A stretch of DNA of 6,634 nucleotides, taken from contig DAOTUD010000125.1 in NCBI GenBank assembly GCA_034437275.1, forward strand, positions 1 to 6,634, written 5' to 3'. Below the pieces are notes generated by a model. It saw nothing but the letters and a program-made list of their open reading frames with translations, did no database searches and had not been told where the DNA came from. This document shows positions 1-6,056 of the stretch, piece after piece. Each line of letters begins with the position of its first letter. The stretch's first letter is position 1. Both the position numbers and the translations under genes were made by a program. This DNA is from TC-15 sp034437275 (lineage in GTDB: Bacteria; Chloroflexota; Anaerolineae; Aggregatilineales; Aggregatilineaceae).

Positions 1-101
1 CGGGCGCCCAATGGGGTGAGCGCGGTGCGCGGCTCGTCGCCAAAGCTCGCGCCGCCTATCTCAGCGGTCAATGGGATGCCTTCTGCGCCCGTGTGGCTTA
101 G
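1..101 (+). CDS. 3' end of an upstream gene (partial, function not recognised)
   Basis: Reading from base 3, an open frame of 32 codons runs to TAG at 99-101; the start lies before the window. The tail contains the stretches GARLVAKARAAYL and SGQWDAFCARVA, amphipathic and Ala/Arg-rich as at the helical C-terminus of a soluble protein. Third codon positions are mostly G or C, like the genes further along, which favours real coding over chance. Basic-helical ends of this sort occur in, among others, family-4 glycosyltransferases, but 32 residues are too few for a family call. A promoter begins 34 bases after the stop, so this gene is probably the end of its transcription unit. No terminator is obvious between 102 and 135. 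Confidence 0.5.
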   Translation, partial: GAQWGERGARLVAKARAAYLSGQWDAFCARVA

Positions 102-135
102 ATTGCCTGTCAGGTTTTGCATGCACCCCTCGCAG

Positions 136-164
136 TTGACACGCTGCCGTGCCTCCCGTATAGT
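136..164 (+). promoter_or_regulatory. Consensus sigma-70-type promoter
   Basis: A perfect -35 hexamer TTGACA (136-141) and a -10 hexamer TATAGT (159-164, one change from consensus) are separated by exactly 17 bases. Transcription would start near 170-172. It points into a non-coding stretch that ends in an intrinsic terminator at 309-341, so its likely product is a short RNA and not the metG message. The match to the housekeeping consensus is the best in the window after that of the tRNA promoter. Confidence 0.75.
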
Positions 165-170
165 TAGGAA

Positions 171-341
171 CATGCACATACAGTCTCGTTTTTCACACGA
201 CGCCCAGAGCGTCATGCTGCGAATGCCGCGCTTGCCGTGGCCGGGAACGATCCGGCGATGGCGTGCGGCGCGTGCCTAGCGCCCGCCCTGCCACCGGCTG
301 CGGTAAGCAAACCGTCGAATGTCTTCGGCGGTTTTTGTTTT
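171..341 (+). ncRNA. Candidate structured small RNA (about 165-170 nt)
   Basis: The stretch lies between a near-perfect promoter and an intrinsic terminator and holds no convincing reading frame. By hand it folds extensively. Hairpin A is 199-203 with 209-213 (GACGC/GCGTC, loop CCAGA). Hairpin B is long: 225-231 pairs with 263-269 and 234-245 with 251-262, with few mismatches and loop AACGA at 246-250. A competing hairpin C pairs 265-271 with 279-286 around a 7-nt loop, sharing bases with the foot of B. A small hairpin ACCG-GCTG-CGGT follows at 293-304, then the terminator stem. I see no 6S, SRP, tmRNA, RNase P, T-box or SAM-riboswitch signature, so the class is unknown. An alternative is an attenuating leader for metG, but metG appears to have its own promoter after the terminator. 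Confidence 0.5.
309..341 (+). terminator. Intrinsic terminator upstream of metG
   Basis: Bases 309-319 pair with 324-334 as an 11-bp stem (one G-T wobble at 315/328) around the tetraloop TGTC, and the 3' arm runs into TTTTTGTTTT (332-341, with the first Ts also in the stem). This is a textbook Rho-independent terminator on the + strand. It closes the unit begun at 136-164 and insulates metG from upstream transcription. Confidence 0.8.
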
Positions 342-352
342 CGTGGGGCGCT

Positions 353-361
353 TGTTACAAT
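353..361 (+). promoter_or_regulatory. Probable metG promoter (extended -10)
   Basis: TG at 353-354, one base, then TACAAT (356-361) form an extended -10 element. The -35 side is poor: TTGTTT at 335-340 is only 15 bases away and lies inside the T-run of the preceding terminator. Extended -10 promoters tolerate weak -35 boxes. The predicted start is near 368, giving a leader of about 27 nt before the metG ATG, too short for a riboswitch or T-box. Confidence 0.5.
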
Positions 362-394
362 GTCCGAGTCCTAGCCTGAGCAAAGAGGAATGCT

Positions 395-2200
395 ATGTCA
401 GAATTTATTCAAGTTTCCGTCGCCTGGCCCTATGCCAACGGCGACCTGCACGCCGGGCATCTGGCCGGGTGCTATCTGCCTGCCGACATTTTCGCCCGCT
501 ATCACCGCCTGAAGGGGAACCACGTGCTGATGGTCAGCGGCTCCGACGCGCACGGCACCCCGATCACGGTCGAGGCTGACAAGCTGGGCATCTCGCCGCG
601 CGCGGTGTTCGAGCACTATCATCACCGCTTCCTGGAGACGCAGCGGCAGATCGGCATCAGCTACGATCTGTTCACCCACACCGACACCGAGAACCATCAC
701 GCCGTCGCGCAGGAGATCTTCCTCAAGCTGCTGGCGGGCGAATACCTGTACCGCGCCAAACAGCGCTTGCTCTACAGCGAAACCGAGCAGCGCTTCCTGC
801 CGGACCGCTACGTCGAGGGCACCTGCCCAATCTGCGGCTACGAGCAGGCACGCGGCGATCAGTGCGACAACTGCGGCAATCTGCTCGACGGGGTGGACCT
901 GATCAACCCGCGCAGCCGTACCGACGGCAGCACGCCCGTCGTGCGCGAAACTGAACACTACTTCCTGGACCTGCCCGCCTTCGCCGACCGGTTGCGCGGG
1001 TATCTATCTGACCCGCGCAAAAAGGCCGAATGGCGGCAGAACGTGCTGCGCGTCTCGCAGAACAAGGTCGACGAACTCAAGAGCCGCCCCATCACGCGCG
1101 ATATCGTGTGGGGCGTGCGCGTGCCGTTGGATGGATGGGAAGACAAGCGCATGTACGTGTGGTTCGAGGCGGTGATGGGCTACCTGACCGCCAGCATGGA
1201 ATGGGCGCAGCACAGCGGCGATCCCGACGCCTGGAAGCAGTGGTGGTACGACCCGGACGCCAAAATCTACAACTTCATCGGCAAGGACAACATCGAGTTT
1301 CACACCATCATCTGGCCGGCGGAGTTGATGGGCCTGGATGGCCTGTACGCCAGCGCGGACGACCCGCCGATCACGCTGCCCTACGACGTGCCGTCCAACG
1401 AGTTCATGAACATCGAGGGGCGGCAGTTCTCCAAGAGCCGCAACTGGGCGGTGTGGATTCCCGACATCCTGGAGCGCTACGACCCGGACGCGATCCGCTA
1501 CTACATCACCATGACGCTGCCCGAAACACGCGACTCGGACTGGAACTGGGAAGGCTTCATCACGCGCAACAACTCCGAACTGCTGGCGGCGTGGGGCAAC
1601 CTGGTCAACCGTGTGCTGAAGTTCACCGCCAAGCATTTCGACGGCGTCGTGCCCGATCCGGGCGAGCTGCGCGACATGGATGCGGCGATCATCCGGCAGG
1701 TCGAGCACGGCTTCGAGCGCATGGGCGGGATGCTGGAAGCCGTCAAGCTGCGCGAGACGCTGGCCGAAACGATGGCCCTCGTCCGCGAGGTGAACGGTTA
1801 CCTGGACCGCGCGCCCTGGTTCAAGGTCATCAAGGAAGACCGCCAGCAGGCCGCGACCACGATCTATACCGCGCTGCGCTGCATCGACAACCTGAAGACG
1901 CTGCTGGCCCCCTTCCTGCCGTTTACGGCGCAGCAGGTCCACGAATTGCTGGGCTACAAGGGCGCGCTGTTTGGCGAGCAGGTGATCGAGACGGTCGCGG
2001 AGTCCGAGCGCAGCCACGCGGTGCTGGCCTACGACACGACCAAAGCGATGGGCCGCTGGATACCGAGCGTGCTGCCGGTTGGGCAAAAGCTGTGCAAGCC
2101 CAAGCCGTTGTTCAAGAAGCTGGAGCCGGCGCGCATTGCTGAGGAGCGTGCTCGCCTGGGCCAGCCGCGCGAACGCGACACCCAGCCCGGGCAGGTGTAG
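395..2200 (+). CDS. metG: Methionyl-tRNA synthetase (MetRS)
   Basis: A cytosolic class I aminoacyl-tRNA synthetase that charges tRNA-Met, including initiator tRNA, with methionine using ATP. The start ATG follows AAAGAGGA with normal spacing. In the 601-residue product the HIGH motif is HAGH at 19-22. A single zinc knuckle is formed by C144, C147, C157 and C160 in the connective-peptide region. The KMSKS loop reads QFSKS at 344-348: the first lysine is Q344, while the second, K347, which serves the adenylate transition state, is kept. The alpha-helical anticodon-binding domain occupies about 385-540, with the typical APW motif (W475). The protein ends about 45 residues after the PVGQKL/KPKPLFKKL segment, so it lacks the C-terminal Trbp111/EMAP-like tRNA-binding domain of the 677-residue E. 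coli enzyme. It appears to be a single-gene unit. Confidence 0.96.
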   Translation: MSEFIQVSVAWPYANGDLHAGHLAGCYLPADIFARYHRLKGNHVLMVSGSDAHGTPITVEADKLGISPRAVFEHYHHRFLETQRQIGISYDLFTHTDTENHHAVAQEIFLKLLAGEYLYRAKQRLLYSETEQRFLPDRYVEGTCPICGYEQARGDQCDNCGNLLDGVDLINPRSRTDGSTPVVRETEHYFLDLPAFADRLRGYLSDPRKKAEWRQNVLRVSQNKVDELKSRPITRDIVWGVRVPLDGWEDKRMYVWFEAVMGYLTASMEWAQHSGDPDAWKQWWYDPDAKIYNFIGKDNIEFHTIIWPAELMGLDGLYASADDPPITLPYDVPSNEFMNIEGRQFSKSRNWAVWIPDILERYDPDAIRYYITMTLPETRDSDWNWEGFITRNNSELLAAWGNLVNRVLKFTAKHFDGVVPDPGELRDMDAAIIRQVEHGFERMGGMLEAVKLRETLAETMALVREVNGYLDRAPWFKVIKEDRQQAATTIYTALRCIDNLKTLLAPFLPFTAQQVHELLGYKGALFGEQVIETVAESERSHAVLAYDTTKAMGRWIPSVLPVGQKLCKPKPLFKKLEPARIAEERARLGQPRERDTQPGQV

Positions 2201-2243
2201 GTCGCGCGCAGGGTGTTTCCTGGCATAAGAGACCGGATGAAAA

Positions 2244-2346
2244 GCCCTCACCCTTCCGGCAGAGCCGGGTCCCTCTCCCTCAGGGAGAGGGAAAAAACGC
2301 TTTGCCCCCCTTCTACCTGAGGGAGAAGGGGCTGGGGGATGAGGGC
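2244..2346. repeat. Nested inverted-repeat element 1 (non-coding)
   Basis: Outer ends GCCCTCACCC (2244-2253) and its complement at 2336-2346 pair over 10 bp with one bulged A (2339). Three hairpins lie inside: 2256-2260/2264-2268 (CCGGC/GCCGG, loop AGA); 2271-2279/2283-2291 (a 9-bp CCCTCTCCC/GGGAGAGGG palindrome); and 2307-2314/2324-2331 (CCCCTTCT/AGAAGGGG). The whole is a cloverleaf-like fold of about 103 bases. This looks like a miniature, non-autonomous interspersed repeat, since no coding sequence is present. It is not a + strand terminator, because the 9-bp hairpin is followed by A residues, not T. Confidence 0.65.
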
Positions 2347-2411
2347 CAAAAACCCTGGCAAAACTTATCAAATGGCTCTAAGGGCAAGGCTTGTGATATT
2401 GGCTACTGCTG

Positions 2412-2516
2412 GTTTACCCCTCCCTAAATCCCTCCCTGTAAACAGAGAGGGACTTACCTCCTCGATCCGATTCCCCCTCTCTGTGTGCGGGGAGGGGGCC
2501 AGGGGGAGGGGTAAAC
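2412..2516. repeat. Nested inverted-repeat element 2 with perfect 13-bp ends
   Basis: The terminal inverted repeats are exact: GTTTACCCCTCCC (2412-2424) and its reverse complement (2504-2516). Two hairpins lie inside: 2429-2438 with 2443-2452 (10 bp, one mismatch) and CCCCCTC 2473-2479 with GAGGGGG 2492-2498. At 105 bases with no reading frame of its own, it resembles a MITE-like or palindromic interspersed repeat. It shares the outer-ends-plus-inner-hairpins design and pyrimidine-to-purine strand asymmetry with the element 65 bases upstream, but its terminal sequence is different. No obvious target-site duplication flanks it. Confidence 0.7.
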
Positions 2517-2618
2517 AACGCTTGCCTGCCCTACCAGACCACCATCAAGCATGGCCACCAGCGTTTTGCATCACCAACCCCCACCTGAAATCCTACATCT
2601 ACATCTGGAGCGAACCCC

Positions 2619-4025
2619 ATGATCCGCCGCATCGAATGGTTGCTCGCCGGAGTTATCCTGCTCACCTACCTGGTCATCGCCGGGCAGTACGCCACGCAGA
2701 CGCCCGCCTGGCAAGCCCCCGACGAACCCGCGCATTACAACTACGTGCGCCAGATCGTCGACGAGGACCGGCTGCCGGTGCTGGAGTCCGGCGACTGGAA
2801 CCAGGTATACCAGGATGCGCTGACCGGCAGCGGCTTTCGTCCGTCGTTGATCAAATGCGTCGATGTCCCCAGCGATACTCCGTGCCCCGGCCTGGACGCG
2901 GTGCAGTACGAGGACCACCAGCCGCCGCTGTACTATCTGCTGCAAGCGCCGGTCTACGCGCTGAGCGATGGCGACCTGGAGGCCATGCGGCTGTTCTCGG
3001 TGCTGCTGGGGGCGGGCGTGGTCTTCACGACGTGGGCCGCGCTGTGGATGCTGTTCCCGCGTTATCCCTGGCTGGCGCTGACCGGGGCCGGCTTCGTGGC
3101 CTTCATCCCCCAGCATTTAGCGATCCTGGGCAGCGTGAGCAACGACGCGCTGGCCGAACTCGTCGCGGGCGGCACGCTGCTGGCGACGGTGATCTACCTG
3201 GGCAACTGGCGCACGGACAGCGCCGATGATGGCGCGCGTGTCCGGCGCGTGCATCCGGTCGTGCTGGGGCTGCTGGTGGGCGTCGCGCTGCTCACCAAGT
3301 CGACGATCTACTTCCTGGGCGGGATCGCGGTGATGGCGGTGCTGCTGCGCTGGCACGCGGAGCGCTGGTCCTGGCGACGGGGTGCGCGGCATCTGGCGTG
3401 GGTGCTGGTCCCGGCGCTGGCGCTGGGCGCGCTGTGGTGGGGCCGCAATCTGGCGGTGTATGGCGGCACGGACTTTCTCGGCTTGCAGCGTCACGACGCG
3501 GTGACGGTCGGCCAACTGCGCACCGAGGATTACGTCGACCAGGTCGGCGGCTGGCAGGCGTACCTGGAAAACATGGTCAAAACCACGTTCCACAGCTTTT
3601 GGGGGCAGTTCGGCTGGATGGCGGCCCCGATGCCGGCCAACGTCTACCGGGGCTTTCTGGCCTTTACGGTGATGGTGCTGGTGGGGGGTGGGCTGTTTTT
3701 CTGGCGGCGCGACTGGCCCGGAGCGCTGCCGCCGCCGCAGCGGGGCGCGCTGCAAATCTTCGGCACGACGCTGCTGCTGGTGCTGGCGGCTTACGCGCTC
3801 TACAACATGGACTTCGTACAGTTCCAGGGGCGCTACCTGTACCCGGCGCTGCTGCCGCTGGGGTTGGCGGTGGCGGTCGGGCTGTACGGCTGGACTGCGC
3901 TGGTCGAGGATCAATTTCCGGCGCTGGCGTGGCTGCCGGTGCTGCTGATGATCGGGCTGGCGGTGTTCGCGATCCACGCGCTGGACACCTACATCATCGA
4001 TAACGCGCTGCTCCACCCGCGATGA
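2619..4025 (+). CDS. Multi-pass membrane protein, DUF2142 / GT-C glycosyltransferase-like
   Basis: A 468-residue integral membrane protein. The ATG follows TGGAG (2606-2610) at 8 bases. An N-terminal membrane segment (about 7-25) leads into an outside loop carrying the acidic pair D35-E36 in an APDEPAHYNYV context, and a later HQPPLYYLL motif near 100. Both are typical of the DUF2142 and lipid-linked-sugar GT-C enzymes, where the first-loop acidic residue is catalytic. Eight or nine further hydrophobic segments follow, including LLVGVALLTKSTIYF and, around R405, QGRYLYPALLPLGL, a pattern frequent in this group. The expected role is transfer of a sugar from a polyprenyl-phosphate donor at the outer face of the membrane, but substrate and acceptor cannot be read from sequence. 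Its stop overlaps the start of the next gene by four bases (ATGA), so the two are probably co-translated. No clear promoter was found upstream. Confidence 0.75.
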   Translation: MIRRIEWLLAGVILLTYLVIAGQYATQTPAWQAPDEPAHYNYVRQIVDEDRLPVLESGDWNQVYQDALTGSGFRPSLIKCVDVPSDTPCPGLDAVQYEDHQPPLYYLLQAPVYALSDGDLEAMRLFSVLLGAGVVFTTWAALWMLFPRYPWLALTGAGFVAFIPQHLAILGSVSNDALAELVAGGTLLATVIYLGNWRTDSADDGARVRRVHPVVLGLLVGVALLTKSTIYFLGGIAVMAVLLRWHAERWSWRRGARHLAWVLVPALALGALWWGRNLAVYGGTDFLGLQRHDAVTVGQLRTEDYVDQVGGWQAYLENMVKTTFHSFWGQFGWMAAPMPANVYRGFLAFTVMVLVGGGLFFWRRDWPGALPPPQRGALQIFGTTLLLVLAAYALYNMDFVQFQGRYLYPALLPLGLAVAVGLYGWTALVEDQFPALAWLPVLLMIGLAVFAIHALDTYIIDNALLHPR

Positions 4026-4477
4026 TCATCCGGCCCATCACCCCGGCGGAGTGGGACGCGGTGCGGCAGCTCAAGCCGCAGATGGCCGCGCACACCCTGA
4101 AGCGTCGCATCACCGAGACGGCGCGCGGGGTGGCGGTGTGCTGGCTGGCGGAGGAAGCGGGCGAACTGCGCGGGCAGGTGTTCCTGCGCTTCTACGGGCA
4201 GCCTGCCGCCCCGGATTATCCCGACATGGAAGACCTGTACGTGCATCCCGACTGGCGCGGCCAGGGGATCGGCACCGCGCTGCTGCGGCAGTGCGAAGCC
4301 GTCGTCCGTGCGCGGGGCTGTGACCGGATCGGGCTGTCGGTCGGCGTGCACAATCACCGGGCGCGCCGCCTGTACGAGCGCCTCGGCTACCATGACGCCG
4401 GGCGCGATCCGTATATCGGCGGCATGGTCAACGGGCGCGCCGAAACTGTGCTCGATATGGTCAAAGTGTTGGCGTGA
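4022..4477 (+). CDS. GNAT-family N-acetyltransferase
   Basis: A 151-residue soluble protein with the GNAT fold, expected to move an acetyl group from acetyl-CoA to an amine. The opening MIIRPITPAEW is the usual beta1/alpha1 start. The beta4 strand and pyrophosphate-binding loop read DLYVHPDWRGQGIGTALL, with the RGQGIG signature at residues 79-84. Motif B follows as NHRARRLYERLGY with the usual asparagine and tyrosines. Length is normal for a single-domain GNAT. The substrate is not predictable. The ATG lies inside the stop of the membrane-protein gene (ATGA), and its own TGA overlaps the next start, so it is the middle cistron of a coupled three-gene operon. Confidence 0.9.
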   Translation: MIIRPITPAEWDAVRQLKPQMAAHTLKRRITETARGVAVCWLAEEAGELRGQVFLRFYGQPAAPDYPDMEDLYVHPDWRGQGIGTALLRQCEAVVRARGCDRIGLSVGVHNHRARRLYERLGYHDAGRDPYIGGMVNGRAETVLDMVKVLA

Positions 4478-5295
4478 TGGCCGACCGCATTGTCTACGGG
4501 CTGGACTTCACCAGCGCCCCGCGCCCGCGCAAGCCGATCACCTGCGCGGTGTGCACCTTTGACGGGGCGGCGCTGTGCCTGGACCGTGTCGACACGCTGG
4601 ACAGCTTCGTCCAGTTTGAGGCGCTCTTGCAGCGGCCCGGCCCCTGGATCGCCGGGTTCGATTTTCCCTTCGGCCAGCCCGCCGCGCTGATCGACGCGCT
4701 GGGGTGGGGCGATACGTGGGCGGCGTATGTGGGGCACATCGCGCAGTTGGGCAAACAAGCTTTCGAGGAGGCCATCGCCGCCTTCCGCGCCGCCCGTCCG
4801 CCGGGAGAAAAGCACCTGCTGCGCCGCACCGACCTGCACGCGCAGGCGGTCAGCCCGATGATGCTGCACGGCGTCCCGGTCGGCAAGATGTTCTTCCAGG
4901 GCGCGCCGCGCTTGCTGCACGCCGGGCTGCACGTCGTGCCGTGCCATCCGACCGGTGACGGGCGCGTCGCGCTGGAAGCGTATCCGGCGTTGGTTGCCCG
5001 CCGCTGGACCAGGGGCCGGAGCTACAAGAGCGACACTCGCCGCAAACAGACCGCCGCCCACCGTGACGCGCGGCAGGCCATCGTCGCCGGGCTGCGCGCC
5101 GCTTGCCGGGCGCATTACGGCTTTGCGCTGGCGCTCAGCGACACACAGGCCGCCGCCCTGGTCGACGATCCGCGCGGCGACACGCTCGACGCGGTGTCGT
5201 GTGCGGTGCAGGCGGCCTGGGCTAGCACGCAGCCGGCCTATGGCGTTCCCCCGGATGCCGATCCGCGCGAAGGCTGGATCGCCGGCGCGGGGTGA
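4477..5295 (+). CDS. DUF429 protein, predicted RNase H-fold nuclease
   Basis: A 272-residue protein of the DUF429 type, predicted from fold to be an RNase H-like nuclease; no biochemical role is firmly established. Motifs in order: YGLDFTSAP with D10 on the first strand; GFDFPFG with D62; LEAYPALVARR with E167; and GDTLDAVSCAVQAAW with D235 and D238. These acidic residues fit the metal-binding site of an RNase H fold. Two starts are possible: GTG at 4474 (overlap GTGA) or ATG at 4477 (overlap TGATG). ATG is chosen because it is the stronger codon; the GTG would add one methionine. No good ribosome-binding site is present, consistent with coupling to the GNAT gene. It is the last gene of the operon; the next gene has its own promoter. 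Confidence 0.8.
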   Translation: MADRIVYGLDFTSAPRPRKPITCAVCTFDGAALCLDRVDTLDSFVQFEALLQRPGPWIAGFDFPFGQPAALIDALGWGDTWAAYVGHIAQLGKQAFEEAIAAFRAARPPGEKHLLRRTDLHAQAVSPMMLHGVPVGKMFFQGAPRLLHAGLHVVPCHPTGDGRVALEAYPALVARRWTRGRSYKSDTRRKQTAAHRDARQAIVAGLRAACRAHYGFALALSDTQAAALVDDPRGDTLDAVSCAVQAAWASTQPAYGVPPDADPREGWIAGAG

Positions 5296-5308
5296 TGCGT
5301 GCCCCACG

Positions 5309-5338
5309 TTGATTTTATTAGAACATATGTGCTATACT
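5309..5338 (+). promoter_or_regulatory. Promoter of the DUF3795-type gene
   Basis: TTGATT (5309-5314) and TATACT (5333-5338) are 18 bases apart, with TG at 5330-5331 giving an extended -10. Transcription would begin near 5345, about 30 bases before the ATG. The sequence between the boxes is AT-rich and contains a near-palindrome described separately, so the promoter is probably repressible. Confidence 0.7.
5320..5333. promoter_or_regulatory. LexA-like operator candidate
   Basis: AGAACATATGTGCT is symmetric at 12 of its 14 positions, with the one broken pair at 5322/5331. It reads GAAC-N4-GTGC, one base from the GAAC-N4-GTTC box of Gram-positive-type LexA repressors. It sits between the -35 and -10 boxes, where a bound repressor would block polymerase. 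No lexA or other SOS gene is in the window, so the link to DNA damage is inference; another dimeric repressor could equally use the palindrome. Confidence 0.4.
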
Positions 5339-5374
5339 GAGGGCATCGAATATGCTGTGTATCAGGAGGATGGC

Positions 5375-5734
5375 ATGGCAGGTACAGAAGGTGATCCCCG
5401 GCTGGTCGGATGTTGCGGGTTGTACTGCGGCGAGTGCGGCGTGTATAAGCGCGGGCGGTGCCCCGGCTGCGCGGAAAATGAGAATGCGGGCTGGTGCAAG
5501 GTGCGGACCTGCTGCCTGGAACACGACTACGGCTCCTGTGCGGACTGCGCGCAGTTCGCGGTGGTGCGTGACTGCCGGAAGTTCAATAACTTCATCGCGC
5601 GCCTGTTCGGCTTCGTGTTTCGCTCCGACCGCGAGGCGAACATCGCGCGCATCAAGGCGGTGGGCCGCGCCGCGTTTGCCGAGGAGATGGCGACCCGAGG
5701 CCGGCAAAGCCTGCGACGCGGGCCGCGCACGTAA
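5375..5734 (+). CDS. Cysteine-rich DUF3795-type protein
   Basis: A 119-residue protein. The ATG is chosen because a perfect AGGAGG (5364-5369) lies 5 bases before it and a promoter ends at 5338; an in-frame ATG at 5327 falls inside that promoter and is unlikely. It has twelve cysteines, at 13, 14, 18, 21, 29, 32, 41, 46, 47, 55, 58 and 67, mostly paired as CxxC (18/21, 29/32, 55/58), followed by a basic, helical tail (about 68-119). The opening GCCGLYCGECGVYKRGRCPGC is characteristic of DUF3795. Members are uncharacterised; the cysteine pattern suggests zinc or iron-sulfur binding. There is no signal peptide or membrane segment. It stands alone, 79 bases after DUF429, with its own promoter. 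Confidence 0.78.
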   Translation: MAGTEGDPRLVGCCGLYCGECGVYKRGRCPGCAENENAGWCKVRTCCLEHDYGSCADCAQFAVVRDCRKFNNFIARLFGFVFRSDREANIARIKAVGRAAFAEEMATRGRQSLRRGPRT

Positions 5735-5813
5735 TCCGGCGCGCGGTGGCCCCGTGACGTTTTCGGATGGCGGCGGCTTCGCCCCCTGATTCACGTTTTT
5801 GGCGGATTTGCTC

Positions 5814-5842
5814 TTGCCAAACCGCCCGTTTTGGTCTATACT
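5814..5842 (+). promoter_or_regulatory. tRNA-Gly promoter
   Basis: TTGCCA (5814-5819) and TATACT (5837-5842) are separated by exactly 17 bases, close to consensus at both boxes. The expected start near 5849 leaves a 5' leader of about 12 nt for RNase P to remove before the tRNA begins. Confidence 0.8.
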
Positions 5843-5860
5843 GTGGCGCAGTTGAGCCAT

Positions 5861-5932
<72 letters not shown>

Positions 5933-5939
5933 CAGAAAA

Positions 5940-5984
5940 CGCCGTCACGCACGAGGGAAACCCAGCGTGGCGGTTGTTGTTTTT
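5940..5984 (+). terminator. Intrinsic terminator of the tRNA-Gly unit
   Basis: Bases 5942-5950 pair with 5965-5973 as a 9-bp stem with one G-T wobble; the loop can add GGG-AAA-CCC (5955-5963). The stem is followed directly by TTGTTGTTTTT (5974-5984). It lies 8 bases after the tRNA 3' end, making this a single-tRNA transcript. Confidence 0.8.
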
Positions 5985-6026
5985 CCTCAGAATGTGCGCC
6001 CGTTAGTGCGCCAATTTTACGCCACT

Positions 6027-6047
6027 GTTGTTGTACGGTTGTTGTAC
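6027..6047 (+). repeat. Two direct repeats with an 11-base period
   Basis: GTTGTTGTAC occurs at 6027-6036 and 6038-6047, separated by one G. The 11-base period is about one helical turn, so both copies face the same side of the DNA. A related CGGTTGTTGT occurs at 5971-5980 within the tRNA terminator. The pair is bracketed by TTAGTGC at 6003-6009 and 6051-6057. Such phased repeats can be binding sites for a regulator or recombinase, but none is identified. Confidence 0.6.
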
Positions 6048-6056
6048 AAATTAGTG

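Noticed and set aside
16..279. 87-codon plus-strand frame at the left end
   Set aside because: It overlaps the better-supported gene tail (frame 3), the 136-164 promoter and the structured RNA; no ribosome-binding site.
171..394. T-box or SAM riboswitch in front of metG
   Set aside because: No T-box core motif, specifier-loop pattern or SAM-aptamer motif was seen, and metG seems to start transcription after the terminator.
2271..2291. 9-bp palindrome as metG terminator
   Set aside because: It is followed by A residues on the + strand; T-tract missing. It belongs to the inverted-repeat element.
1004..2371. Long minus-strand open frame (455 codons) opposite metG
   Set aside because: It lies antisense to an unmistakable MetRS; its low-complexity, His/Arg/Val-rich product is the usual mirror of GC-rich coding DNA.
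2339..3229. Plus-strand frame starting in the repeat gap and overlapping the membrane-protein gene
   Set aside because: It crosses element 2 and then runs out of frame through a clear coding region; its product is Arg/Ala-rich and unlike any family.
3117..4016. Minus-strand open frame rich in Gln, Arg and His
   Set aside because: It is antisense to the membrane-protein gene; the composition is an artefact of the hydrophobic codons on the other strand.
5735..5813. Terminator after the DUF3795-type gene
   Set aside because: Only a 4-bp GGCG/CGCC stem at 5772-5783 with no adjacent T-run; too weak to call.
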